A stretch of DNA of 7,241 nucleotides from Planctomycetaceae bacterium. GTDB lineage: Bacteria > Planctomycetota > Planctomycetia > Pirellulales > UBA1268. The position numbers and the translations under genes are program-made. Within the stretch, counting starts at the first letter, position 1, and each line of letters opens with the position of its first letter. The stretch is taken from positions 1 through 7,241 of the forward strand of contig JABHNP010000195.1 in assembly GCA_018694455.1 (NCBI GenBank), in the 5' to 3' direction. Below, piece by piece: positions 1 to 5,567 of this stretch. The notes beneath the pieces were generated by a model, which did no database searches, was not told the origin of the DNA, and was given only the letters and a program-made list of their open reading frames with translations.

Positions 1-227
1 ATGCCTTCAGCCCAGAGGCTCGTACTCGGCGTGTAATCGAGAGAAATTGACGTTCGCCCTTGTTTGTCATTGCCAACTGTTGCAACAGACGGTGGGAAAA
101 CATCAAGCATCTGCTTTTCGATGCTTTCAGTTGCAGTCGCACCTGGGGCGGTTATCAAAATAAGCAAAAGATAGAGGGAGACGCTAGCGATTGTCGATCG
201 AGTAAGTGATGGTACGTAGTATTTCAT
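1..227 (-). CDS. Secreted protein of unknown function, N-terminal fragment (runs off window)
   Basis: I do not recognise this gene. An uninterrupted frame of 75 codons starts at an ATG (227-225) and runs off the left edge of the window. Its N-terminus is a textbook export signal: a short n-region with Lys2 and Arg10, a hydrophobic stretch at about residues 13-26 (rich in Leu/Ile), then a small-residue end (APGATA, about residues 28-33) suited to signal peptidase I, followed by an acidic start TESIEKQ. No lipobox cysteine is visible, so it is probably a soluble periplasmic or secreted protein. The roughly 40 mature residues seen carry no motif I can name. No Shine-Dalgarno sequence precedes the ATG. 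It lies 216 bases downstream of the small lipoprotein gene on the same strand and could be the last member of that transcript or have its own promoter. Coding status rests on the open frame plus the signal peptide. Confidence 0.7.
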   Translation of the reverse strand, partial: MKYYVPSLTRSTIASVSLYLLLILITAPGATATESIEKQMLDVFPPSVATVGNDKQGRTSISLDYTPSTSLWAEG

Positions 228-443
228 GAGATTGTAGTTGATGTTTTGTGGGAATGTGGCAGCAACAACGCAACGAGGTGGTAGGTGGGTGGTGTGGAGG
301 GAAGATTATGTCGCTCGGCGGGGCAGGTAGCTTTTAAGTGAAAGCTGGCATAACAAGGTCAGGGGAATCGGAATAGATGAATCGGCAGGTTTTTCAGAGG
401 CCTCTTTAGGTTTCAAGGGTTGTTTTGCTATTTGGTTGGTCTG
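228..443. other. Intergenic spacer with G-rich plus strand tract and weak hairpin
   Basis: This 216-base gap separates the lipoprotein stop from the start of the secreted-protein fragment. I see no gene in it. It contains a strand-biased tract at 277-301 with seven closely spaced runs of two or three G on the plus strand, hence C-rich and G-free in the minus-strand transcript, about 50 bases upstream of the start at 227. There is also a 6-bp hairpin (AGCTTT, 6-base loop, AAAGCT) at 329-346 and a 10-bp palindrome AGAGGCCTCT at 396-405. None is followed by a T-run in the minus direction, so I do not call a terminator after the lipoprotein gene. Confidence 0.5.
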
Positions 444-860
444 CTATTCAATAGCGATATCGAATACGGTACCTCCACTCGGCACGGTACACGTTAGCGA
501 TGAATTGCCATCTCGATATTTTTTTGGGATTTCAACTTTTGCAAGTTCAGGTGGAAGAAATGCCCCCTCCCCCCAGAAGTCGATAGACACCAAATATGTT
601 CCAGGCTCAATTCCTTTTTTACCTGACCGGTGAATAAGCTGATAGCGACCTCCCACGCCGGTGTTTGCAAAAATTGTTTCCGCATCTGAGTCTTTGGACT
701 GAAACATGACACGAAGCCCTTCCGGTGCTGGCTCGCCATGTATTGTGACAGTTCCACTAACTTCACCAACACGGATGCCGCATCCAAAAACAAACAAAAA
801 GTGCAGCAAGGTGAGCACTTTTATGAAAGGTTTCGGTGATCTATTAAGAAGAAGGTGCAT
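444..860 (-). CDS. Small lipoprotein, transthyretin/carboxypeptidase-regulatory-like fold
   Basis: This 138-residue protein is of the type found in many planctomycete genomes beside DUF1559 genes. It has a hydrophobic N-terminal segment (about 15-25) ending in VFGC, with Cys27 as the probable lipidation site. Phe at the -2 position makes the lipobox imperfect. From about residue 33 it reads as a single beta-sandwich domain: VSGTVTIHGEPAPEG opening strands, a GRYQL strand, the PGTYLVSI strand, then the characteristic IPKKYRDGNSSLTCTV stretch and a hydrophobic final strand ending FDIAIE. These proteins are thought to be envelope-anchored; no catalytic function is known or visible. It follows the DUF1559 gene on the same strand after 78 bases with no terminator between them, so co-transcription is likely. 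No Shine-Dalgarno sequence precedes the ATG. A GTG at codon 15 is a possible alternative start but would give a very short n-region lacking charge. Confidence 0.85.
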   Translation of the reverse strand: MHLLLNRSPKPFIKVLTLLHFLFVFGCGIRVGEVSGTVTIHGEPAPEGLRVMFQSKDSDAETIFANTGVGGRYQLIHRSGKKGIEPGTYLVSIDFWGEGAFLPPELAKVEIPKKYRDGNSSLTCTVPSGGTVFDIAIE

Positions 861-938
861 ATTTTGGTGTAGGATTGCTGCGATCAGTTGTGTGGTTTGC
901 CTGTTTTTGCGTGACGGTTTTTTTCATCATGTCAGCGA

Positions 939-2042
939 CTAGTCAACGACCTCACCACCGGTGCACGAAAGTCGACTAAGCCACACCTGTGCATCGAGGT
1001 CTGAGAAACTGATCTGCTGCACAGAGCCATCAGCCATCAGAGCACCAGCTCCCCCGGGGTGTTCTGATCCGAGTCCAATATTGGCCATCACCGAATGTCC
1101 TGTGGCATCGACACGGGGTTTGTTTACAGCCCACATGTCCTCGGTGGCTGCTGACCAAGTGCCATTCGTAACCGAAGGCGTTGCCTTGCCCGCAACCGAT
1201 GTTGGAATAGCACCAGCATACCATGATTGACCGAGGGCACTTTCGAGAACTGCGATGGTCGTTGATGTTCCATCCGTAAAGTCTTTAAAACCTTTGGCCG
1301 AATACCATGCGAATGCTCCCGAGTCGTCGAGTGATTGAAGGCCTGCAACTGTTTGATTGCCGCCACCAGTCGGGACGCCCCAGTTCGCTCGATAGACCGT
1401 GAGGCCTCCCGCTCGAGATCCACCGACGCCATCGGTCTTGTCAAACTCTTTTTTAAGACGTTCCCTGCTGCGGCAGGTGTTTCCATAGCTACTTCCTGTC
1501 GCTGAGCCTACAGCCGTACCATTGATAACGAGTGTGCCTGTGTAGCTTGGGCAGTACAGCCCGGGAATTCTCATTTCGTTTGAGATGGCGTCTGGAATCG
1601 TCCACTCTTTATAAACAAAGAATCCACCCGCCGGTGCCTTGAAATTGTTCGTTGCTGTCACCCAGGTTTGGTACAGCACATTTTGTTCAATGTGGGGAAG
1701 TATTTGGGTAGCCCAACTCGTATACGCTCCCCAGTAGGCATGACGAGCATTCCCGTCACTCCAGTTGCTGAAGCCACCATGGACTTTTCCGGCAGAGTCC
1801 TTTTTGAATGCAAGATATGGCATGTGGTTGTCACCACCCGACGCATTTGCATCGGCAAAACTATGAAGACCGATACCTATTTGTTTGAGGTTGTTCTGAC
1901 ACACGTTGCGGCGAGCGGCTTCTCGAGCTTGCTGAACAGCGGGCAGAAGGAGGCCGACAAGCACTCCAATAATAGCAATAACAACAAGGAGTTCGATCAA
2001 TGTGAAAGCTGGTCGTGCATGGGGACGTTTATTACAACTCAT
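939..2042 (-). CDS. DUF1559 domain-containing pseudopilin-like protein (prepilin N-terminus, H-X9-DG motif)
   Basis: A 367-residue protein with the standard DUF1559 layout. Residues 1-12 form a short basic leader, followed by the type IV prepilin motif AFTLIELLVVIAIIGVL. Cleavage is expected between Ala12 and Phe13, with Glu17 as the conserved Glu5 of the mature pilin. The hydrophobic helix continues into PAVQQAREAARRNVCQNNLKQIG (34-56). Later landmarks are YCPSY (163-167), DGTSTTIAVLES (257-268) and the C-terminal H-X9-DG motif, His328 to Asp338-Gly339, in a GADGSV-type context. Length is normal for the family. Planctomycetes carry these proteins in large numbers; they are presumed to be exported by a type II secretion/pilus-like apparatus, but their function is unknown. 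The ATG at 2042 is supported by a purine-rich GAGAGGA eight bases upstream. A candidate promoter lies about 175-200 bases upstream, and the lipoprotein gene follows after 78 bases. Confidence 0.95.
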   Translation of the reverse strand: MSCNKRPHARPAFTLIELLVVIAIIGVLVGLLLPAVQQAREAARRNVCQNNLKQIGIGLHSFADANASGGDNHMPYLAFKKDSAGKVHGGFSNWSDGNARHAYWGAYTSWATQILPHIEQNVLYQTWVTATNNFKAPAGGFFVYKEWTIPDAISNEMRIPGLYCPSYTGTLVINGTAVGSATGSSYGNTCRSRERLKKEFDKTDGVGGSRAGGLTVYRANWGVPTGGGNQTVAGLQSLDDSGAFAWYSAKGFKDFTDGTSTTIAVLESALGQSWYAGAIPTSVAGKATPSVTNGTWSAATEDMWAVNKPRVDATGHSVMANIGLGSEHPGGAGALMADGSVQQISFSDLDAQVWLSRLSCTGGEVVD

Positions 2043-2050
2043 GGTGGCGG

Positions 2051-2057
2051 TCCTCTC
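2051..2057 (-). promoter_or_regulatory. Ribosome binding site of the DUF1559 gene
   Basis: GAGAGGA on the minus strand, separated by 8 bases from the ATG at 2042-2040. It fixes the DUF1559 start and is one of the stronger Shine-Dalgarno matches in the window. Confidence 0.65.
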
Positions 2058-2216
2058 TGAAATGTCCGTGTGTGCACAAAAGATTCCTTCATTTTTTTTA
2101 AAGAAGCCTGTTGTGACGCGTGCAATTGCCTTTAAGCAATCTTACATTCTTCTATTGCTGTCGTGGAATACATTTCAGGGACAGGTAATCAATGCTTCAG
2201 GCATGGTAGCTACAAA

Positions 2217-2245
2217 ATTATTACGAGGCCGCTGCTAATGATCAA
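2217..2245 (-). promoter_or_regulatory. Candidate sigma70-type promoter upstream of the DUF1559 gene
   Basis: On the minus strand, TTGATC (2245-2240; 4 of 6 matches to the -35 consensus) is followed after exactly 17 bases by AATAAT (2222-2217; 5 of 6 matches to the -10 consensus). Transcription would start near 2210 and leave a leader of roughly 165-170 bases before the DUF1559 start. The -35 hexamer overlaps the twin TGATCA sites. Matches of this quality occur by chance in AT-rich spacers, so this is only a candidate. Confidence 0.3.
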
Positions 2246-2265
2246 TCATGTGTATGCCTGATCAT
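2238..2265. repeat. Twin TGATCA palindromes forming an inverted repeat, possible operator
   Basis: Two copies of the 6-bp palindrome TGATCA sit at 2239-2244 and 2259-2264, 20 bases apart centre to centre, about two helical turns. Flanking bases extend the match to the inverted repeat ATGATCA (2238-2244) and TGATCAT (2259-2265) around a 14-base spacer. The left copy is also part of a tighter inverted repeat ATGAT-CA-ATCAT (2238-2249). The left site overlaps the candidate -35 hexamer of the DUF1559 promoter. Two same-face sites over a promoter are what a dimeric regulator would use, so the response regulator encoded just upstream is a possible ligand; that is inference. Confidence 0.4.
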
Positions 2266-2289
2266 ACTTTTGTTTGGTTAACCCGTGAC

Positions 2290-2307
2290 AAAAAACACTA
2301 TTGGTGT
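2290..2307 (-). terminator. Possible weak intrinsic terminator overlapping the response regulator stop codon
   Basis: On the minus strand the sequence reads ACAC-CAATA-GTGT followed by an uninterrupted run of T (2294-2290). The stem is only 4 bp, too short for a confident intrinsic terminator, but the T-run is good and the position is right: the hairpin spans the regulator's last codons and TAG (2300-2298). If it works, it separates the kinase/regulator transcript from the DUF1559 gene, which would agree with a separate promoter near 2217-2245. Confidence 0.3.
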
Positions 2308-2969
2308 GGCAAAATGCCTTTCTGATATGCCTGGCTCACTGCAGCCGGTGCATTTGAGACACCGAGCTTTTTGTAGATATGCGAGACGTGTGTGTCGACG
2401 GTTGAATACCCAATGCCAAGTTGCGTCGCTATCTCCTTTTTCACGCATCCCTTTCCAAGTAGAGCCAGGATCTCATTCTCACGTTCTGTTAAGTCGTTTG
2501 CGTCGCTAGGCCTTTTTGCTGTCATCTTCGTGAGGATGAATTGTGCAATGTTTTTATCGAGTGAGCCGCCGCCTTGAGAAACAGTACGGATGCCTTCGGT
2601 GATCTCTGCGAGCAGAGCTCCTTTGAGAAGGTAGCCAGAGACGCCGGCAGAAATTGCCTGCATGATGTCCTCAGGTGCATCGGACTGTGACAGCACGATA
2701 ATGCGTGTCTTTGGGCTTGTTGCGTGGAAAAGTGGAATTGCGTCAAGGCTGCTCATGCCGGGGAGGCGAAGGTCGAGTAGTACAACATCAGGCCGCTCTG
2801 ATTCTGATGTGTCTTTGAGTGTTCGCAAAGCAATCTCAGTTGTACCAAAGGCCCCCGTCATACTCATGTCAGAGGTGTCTTCAATTGCTAGTGCTATGAC
2901 AGAGCGATAATCCGCATTATCTTCAACAACCATGATACGAATCAAAGCATTATCTTTATGGACGGTCAT
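2298..2969 (-). CDS. NarL/FixJ-family two-component response regulator (receiver plus LuxR-type HTH)
   Basis: A 223-residue DNA-binding response regulator. The receiver domain (about 9-125) shows the acidic pair Glu16-Asp17, phosphoacceptor Asp66 in VVLLDLRLPGM, Ser94 at the conserved Thr/Ser position, and Lys116 in GYLLKG. A short linker leads to a LuxR/GerE helix-turn-helix (about 152-215) beginning LTERENEILALLGKG and continuing through KKEIATQLGIGYSTVDTHVS, the typical DNA-recognition segment. I prefer the ATG at 2969: it is preceded by AGGAAGAG six bases upstream and begins just before the receiver. An in-frame TTG at 3011 would add 14 residues and overlap the kinase gene by 10 bases, but it lacks both an ATG and a good ribosome site. 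With the ATG, the gap to the kinase stop is 32 bases, so both are probably on one mRNA and form a cognate pair. Target genes cannot be read from the sequence; its own neighbours are the obvious candidates. Confidence 0.95.
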   Translation of the reverse strand: MTVHKDNALIRIMVVEDNADYRSVIALAIEDTSDMSMTGAFGTTEIALRTLKDTSESERPDVVLLDLRLPGMSSLDAIPLFHATSPKTRIIVLSQSDAPEDIMQAISAGVSGYLLKGALLAEITEGIRTVSQGGGSLDKNIAQFILTKMTAKRPSDANDLTERENEILALLGKGCVKKEIATQLGIGYSTVDTHVSHIYKKLGVSNAPAAVSQAYQKGILPHQ

Positions 2970-2975
2970 GAAATT

Positions 2976-2983
2976 CTCTTCCT
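2976..2983 (-). promoter_or_regulatory. Ribosome binding site of the response regulator (decides its start)
   Basis: AGGAAGAG on the minus strand, six bases from the ATG at 2969-2967, in the short gap after the kinase stop. It favours that ATG over the longer reading from the TTG at 3011. Confidence 0.65.
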
Positions 2984-3001
2984 GGCTTTCATGTGGAATG
3001 C

Positions 3002-5071
3002 CTAAAACCAATGGGGCTTTGTTTTGGTTCGCAGTGTAACGCGGGTGCCACCCTCTGGCATGTCTGTTGTGACGACTGTTCCACGAAGAAGGCGAGCACG
3101 ACGAAGGAGTGAAGCGGGTGAAGTCCTTGCAATACCATTGTCTTTGGTCTGAAGTCCGATGCCATTATCAATCACGGTAAGCACAAGGTCTCGGGGGTTT
3201 GCTTCAAGGTGTGTTGACACAAGCGTGGCTCCTGAATGACGTATGACATTCGCTAGACACTCCTTGAAAAAGAGCGCTATACCAATCTGTGTTTTAGGAT
3301 CGAGTGATTCAAGGTTGTCTTCTCCGGTAAGATGAAAGGTGTACTCAATGTCGTTGAGTAACCGTTCTGAAATGCGTTTAATATCAGCCTCGAGGCCTTC
3401 GTAAAGCCCCTCTGATTCGAGAAGATTGACGCATGATTTTGCTGCAGTGCCGCTTCTGTGTGCGAGTTCCCGGATTCTCTGAAAAAGTGGTGAGAGCTGC
3501 TCTGGGTCATGAATTTTGGTATACGCAATGTCACTGCAGAGAGATATTGCATGGAGGTTTGCCCCGAGTTCATCATGGAGGTCGGCAGCAATCTGTTCAC
3601 GGGTTCTATATATGGTTCGTTGTTTCAAAAGTCTTTGTGCAATGGCAATCGCTACAATGATGGCCGCAAGCAGGCAGCTGAGCCAAAAAAGACTTTCTAG
3701 CGTGGCTCTCTGCCCCTGATATGCCGTCTTGAGCGCGGTCTGGATGATTGGTCGTTGGGTTTCAAGATCATGGCGACGAGCAAGTTGTCGCAGCCAGGCG
3801 CGAGTGGGTAGTATCTCGCCGTAGTAATTATTGCCATCAGTAATTGCCGGGAGGCGGTCTCTACGAGCAATCAGTTCTGGTTTAAGGTTTGTTGTGACTT
3901 CACTCGAGACCGCAACGTTTTTTCCTTCACTAAGGCATTCGATCTCTGCAAGCCCAATGCAACCCAGAGTGTCACCAGGCACCTGGTCTGGTTCAAGAAT
4001 AATCATTCGGATGAACTGGCATTCTACTGGTGGAAATCGCAGGCCCAGGATCGGCCCTGCATCAAAGGCTGTTCGTAGACGGTATTCACTCAGCGGTTGG
4101 GCGTCTGCGAAATCAACGGTATTTGCTCCAAGAACCTTGAGTTGGCGAGGCAGGCCAAATTTGTTTGGGTGTGCTTGGGGGACGTTGTCACTCACGTCCG
4201 TAGCATGGAGATACATGCCGTTAATAAGAGTTGGCTTCCCAAGGTTAATGTCGATATGACACGTGTTGTTATCGATATAACTTGCTGGATCAGTCGGAAC
4301 GTTTGTATAAAAAGCTGTACTTCGAATACCCGCGTTTGCATCCATTACGTAAGGGACGACGCCGTCCACCAGGAATTGTGGATTTCGTGCCCCTTCGGGC
4401 GAGTTTTCCGACGATGAATATGAGACGGTGGAGTGAAGGGCCACATTTTCCTGGCCGCAAAATACGAGCAGTTCAGAAAACTGTAATACGTATCGGTCGT
4501 CCCAAGCCCGTTGAGAAAGTGATGTGGCTTCAAGTCGAACGCCCGTGGCAATAGCTTGTTTGCACGGTACCGAGAGAGGACTCTTTCTCGGGAGGACCTG
4601 ATCCTCTGTCGTGAAAGACGCTAGGAGGGTTCTTGTGCCCTTGGTGTCATTGATTGCCCAGATCGTAAATTCTTCAGGGAAGCCATCGGACTGAACTGTT
4701 GAGTCTGGAGTGTTGTACAGCGACGGAACAAGAATAATTTCATTGATTGTTTTTTCACCGTCAAAGGTGACTTCGACCCACTCGTGATGGCCGGCAGTAT
4801 TGTGCGACTCTGAACGGTATCCTATTGGCCCAATGCCACTTAAGAGCCTTGGGTGGGCGAGCAACTGAAGTTCCCCATCAATTGCCGTAAGTTTCTTTTC
4901 AAGAGAAGTCGTTGTCCATGGACGTGGTGGTGTTGGTTCAGCAGGTGTTGCTACCGCGGTGATGAAAAAAAACAATGCAACAGTCTGGTATAACGCGGTC
5001 CAGCGCATTACGAGTGTCTGAAGAAGTGCCGTCGTATCGCTTAAAATTTTTAACCTGGAAAGAGTCAGCAT
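3002..5071 (-). CDS. Sensor histidine kinase with extracytoplasmic discoidin-like domains (HisKA_3 / NarX-type)
   Basis: A 689-residue membrane sensor. An N-terminal hydrophobic segment (about 29-40, ending VATPAEP) acts as signal peptide or anchor. The extracytoplasmic part has one F5/8-type-C (discoidin, galactose-binding-like) domain at about 75-205 (GYRSES, HHEWVEVTFDGEKTINEIIL, FPEEFTIWA, LQFSELLVF). A second follows at about 207-380 (NVALHSTVSYS, FLVDG, CHIDINLGKPTLINGMYL, FIRMIILEP, IGLAEIECL). A broken-off third unit starts at 385 (NVAVSSEV to AITDG). After a charged linker comes one transmembrane helix (about 461-479), then the HisKA_3 phosphoacceptor box with His499 in DLHDELGANLHAIS. 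The HATPase domain carries an N-box (Asn608 in FFKECLANVIRHSGA), a G1 box (DNGIG, from Asp635) and a G2-type EGGTRVTL (673-680). All kinase residues look intact. An in-frame ATG at codon 22 (5008) gives a more normal signal peptide (MRWTALYQT, hydrophobic core, ATPA) and may be the real start; neither ATG has a Shine-Dalgarno site. The cognate regulator follows after 32 bases. Ligand unknown; the fold suggests glycan. Confidence 0.92.
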   Translation of the reverse strand: MLTLSRLKILSDTTALLQTLVMRWTALYQTVALFFFITAVATPAEPTPPRPWTTTSLEKKLTAIDGELQLLAHPRLLSGIGPIGYRSESHNTAGHHEWVEVTFDGEKTINEIILVPSLYNTPDSTVQSDGFPEEFTIWAINDTKGTRTLLASFTTEDQVLPRKSPLSVPCKQAIATGVRLEATSLSQRAWDDRYVLQFSELLVFCGQENVALHSTVSYSSSENSPEGARNPQFLVDGVVPYVMDANAGIRSTAFYTNVPTDPASYIDNNTCHIDINLGKPTLINGMYLHATDVSDNVPQAHPNKFGLPRQLKVLGANTVDFADAQPLSEYRLRTAFDAGPILGLRFPPVECQFIRMIILEPDQVPGDTLGCIGLAEIECLSEGKNVAVSSEVTTNLKPELIARRDRLPAITDGNNYYGEILPTRAWLRQLARRHDLETQRPIIQTALKTAYQGQRATLESLFWLSCLLAAIIVAIAIAQRLLKQRTIYRTREQIAADLHDELGANLHAISLCSDIAYTKIHDPEQLSPLFQRIRELAHRSGTAAKSCVNLLESEGLYEGLEADIKRISERLLNDIEYTFHLTGEDNLESLDPKTQIGIALFFKECLANVIRHSGATLVSTHLEANPRDLVLTVIDNGIGLQTKDNGIARTSPASLLRRARLLRGTVVTTDMPEGGTRVTLRTKTKPHWF

Positions 5072-5200
5072 TGTTTTGGCACTACATCTGCCTTCTTATG
5101 GTGTTATAGCGTTCATGATATAAAGCTCGTGTTCCAACTGTAACCTAGCAGTACTTTGGGAACAATTTACAGCAATAGGTGTATGCGTGAGGGGGTGGTT

Positions 5201-5219
5201 GGTGGCTGTGCGAGCCACC
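5201..5219. repeat. GC-rich inverted repeat (7-bp arms, 5-base loop)
   Basis: GGTGGCT (5201-5207) and AGCCACC (5213-5219) are exact reverse complements around the loop GTGCG. Beyond one T-T mismatch the outer bases can add a G-U and a G-C pair. No T-run follows on either strand, so a terminator is unlikely. It may be an operator half-site pair or a structured leader element. Distance is about 130 bases to the kinase start at 5071 and about 350 to the SMP-30 start. Confidence 0.5.
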
Positions 5220-5340
5220 TGCTCTGTTTTCAAGCGGTCTGTTTAGCAGTAGGGCTGACTTCATTGCGAGATACGAGTTGCGCTGGGTGCACCTTGGCGA
5301 TTTTTGTCGATGCGATAAGTCATATTGCTTCAGCTGCTTT

Positions 5341-5372
5341 TATGGTCTGAACTGGCTATGGTCTGAGCTGGC
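5341..5372. repeat. Tandem duplication of a 16-bp unit
   Basis: TATGGTCTGAACTGGC (5341-5356) is immediately followed by TATGGTCTGAGCTGGC (5357-5372), identical except for one A/G change. It lies about 195 bases upstream of the SMP-30-like gene in non-coding DNA. It could be a tandem regulator site or a simple replication-slippage duplication. Confidence 0.85.
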
Positions 5373-5552
5373 GTTCATTATTGCAGAGATATGCCTCATG
5401 ATTGGCTTCGGTCAGTACGTTGTATCGTTGTTGGTGGATAGCAGGATCAGCCGCGTGATGAGCAAGCTAAGAGATTTGGTAGGTTCATGGTGAGTTTGTG
5501 GGTATCTGAAATTGATGTCCAATCGACGGAGCTGGTGTTGGAGTAAAAACCC

Positions 5553-5558
5553 GAGGGG
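5553..5558 (+). promoter_or_regulatory. Ribosome binding site of the SMP-30-like gene
   Basis: GAGGGG ends nine bases before the ATG at 5568. It supports that start over the in-frame ATG at 5577, for which the spacing would be 18 bases. The surrounding GAGGGGAT octamer recurs in front of the sulfatase start (6617-6624). Confidence 0.6.
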
Positions 5559-5567
5559 ATAAAAGAG

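Larger units (their letters stand above)
5072..5567. other. Divergent intergenic region between kinase and SMP-30 genes
   Basis: This 496-base region must contain the promoters of both divergent genes. I see no credible gene: two short plus-strand open frames begin at TTG codons, overlap each other and encode nothing recognisable. For the kinase, minus-strand -10-like hexamers TATCAT (5120-5115) and TATAAC (5108-5103) are present, but neither has a good -35 partner. No convincing promoter is visible for the plus-strand gene. Two structured elements, the inverted repeat at 5201-5219 and the tandem duplication at 5341-5372, are listed separately. The length is generous for two promoters and leaves room for operators or a long leader. 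Confidence 0.6.

Noticed and set aside
396..405. AGAGGCCTCT palindrome as a terminator for the lipoprotein gene
   Set aside because: The palindrome has no loop and no T-run follows on the minus strand, so it does not fit an intrinsic terminator.
436..942. Plus-strand open frames over the small lipoprotein gene
   Set aside because: The minus-strand frame has a signal sequence, a lipobox cysteine and family-typical strands including IPKKYRDGNSS; the plus-strand translations do not look like proteins.
1668..2060. 130-codon plus-strand open frame antisense to the DUF1559 start
   Set aside because: It is opposite the conserved prepilin helix region of the DUF1559 gene, and its translation has no signal or domain. 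A shadow frame.
3831..4259. 142-codon plus-strand open frame antisense to the sensor kinase
   Set aside because: It lies wholly inside the kinase ectodomain coding sequence. The opposite strand encodes recognisable discoidin-like motifs, while this translation is Arg/Ser-rich with no domain.
5156..5493. Two overlapping short plus-strand open frames (64 and 71 codons) in the divergent spacer
   Set aside because: Both begin at TTG without a ribosome site, overlap each other in different frames, have odd Cys/Trp-rich composition and no recognisable domain. The second one spans the 16-bp tandem duplication. Treated as non-coding.
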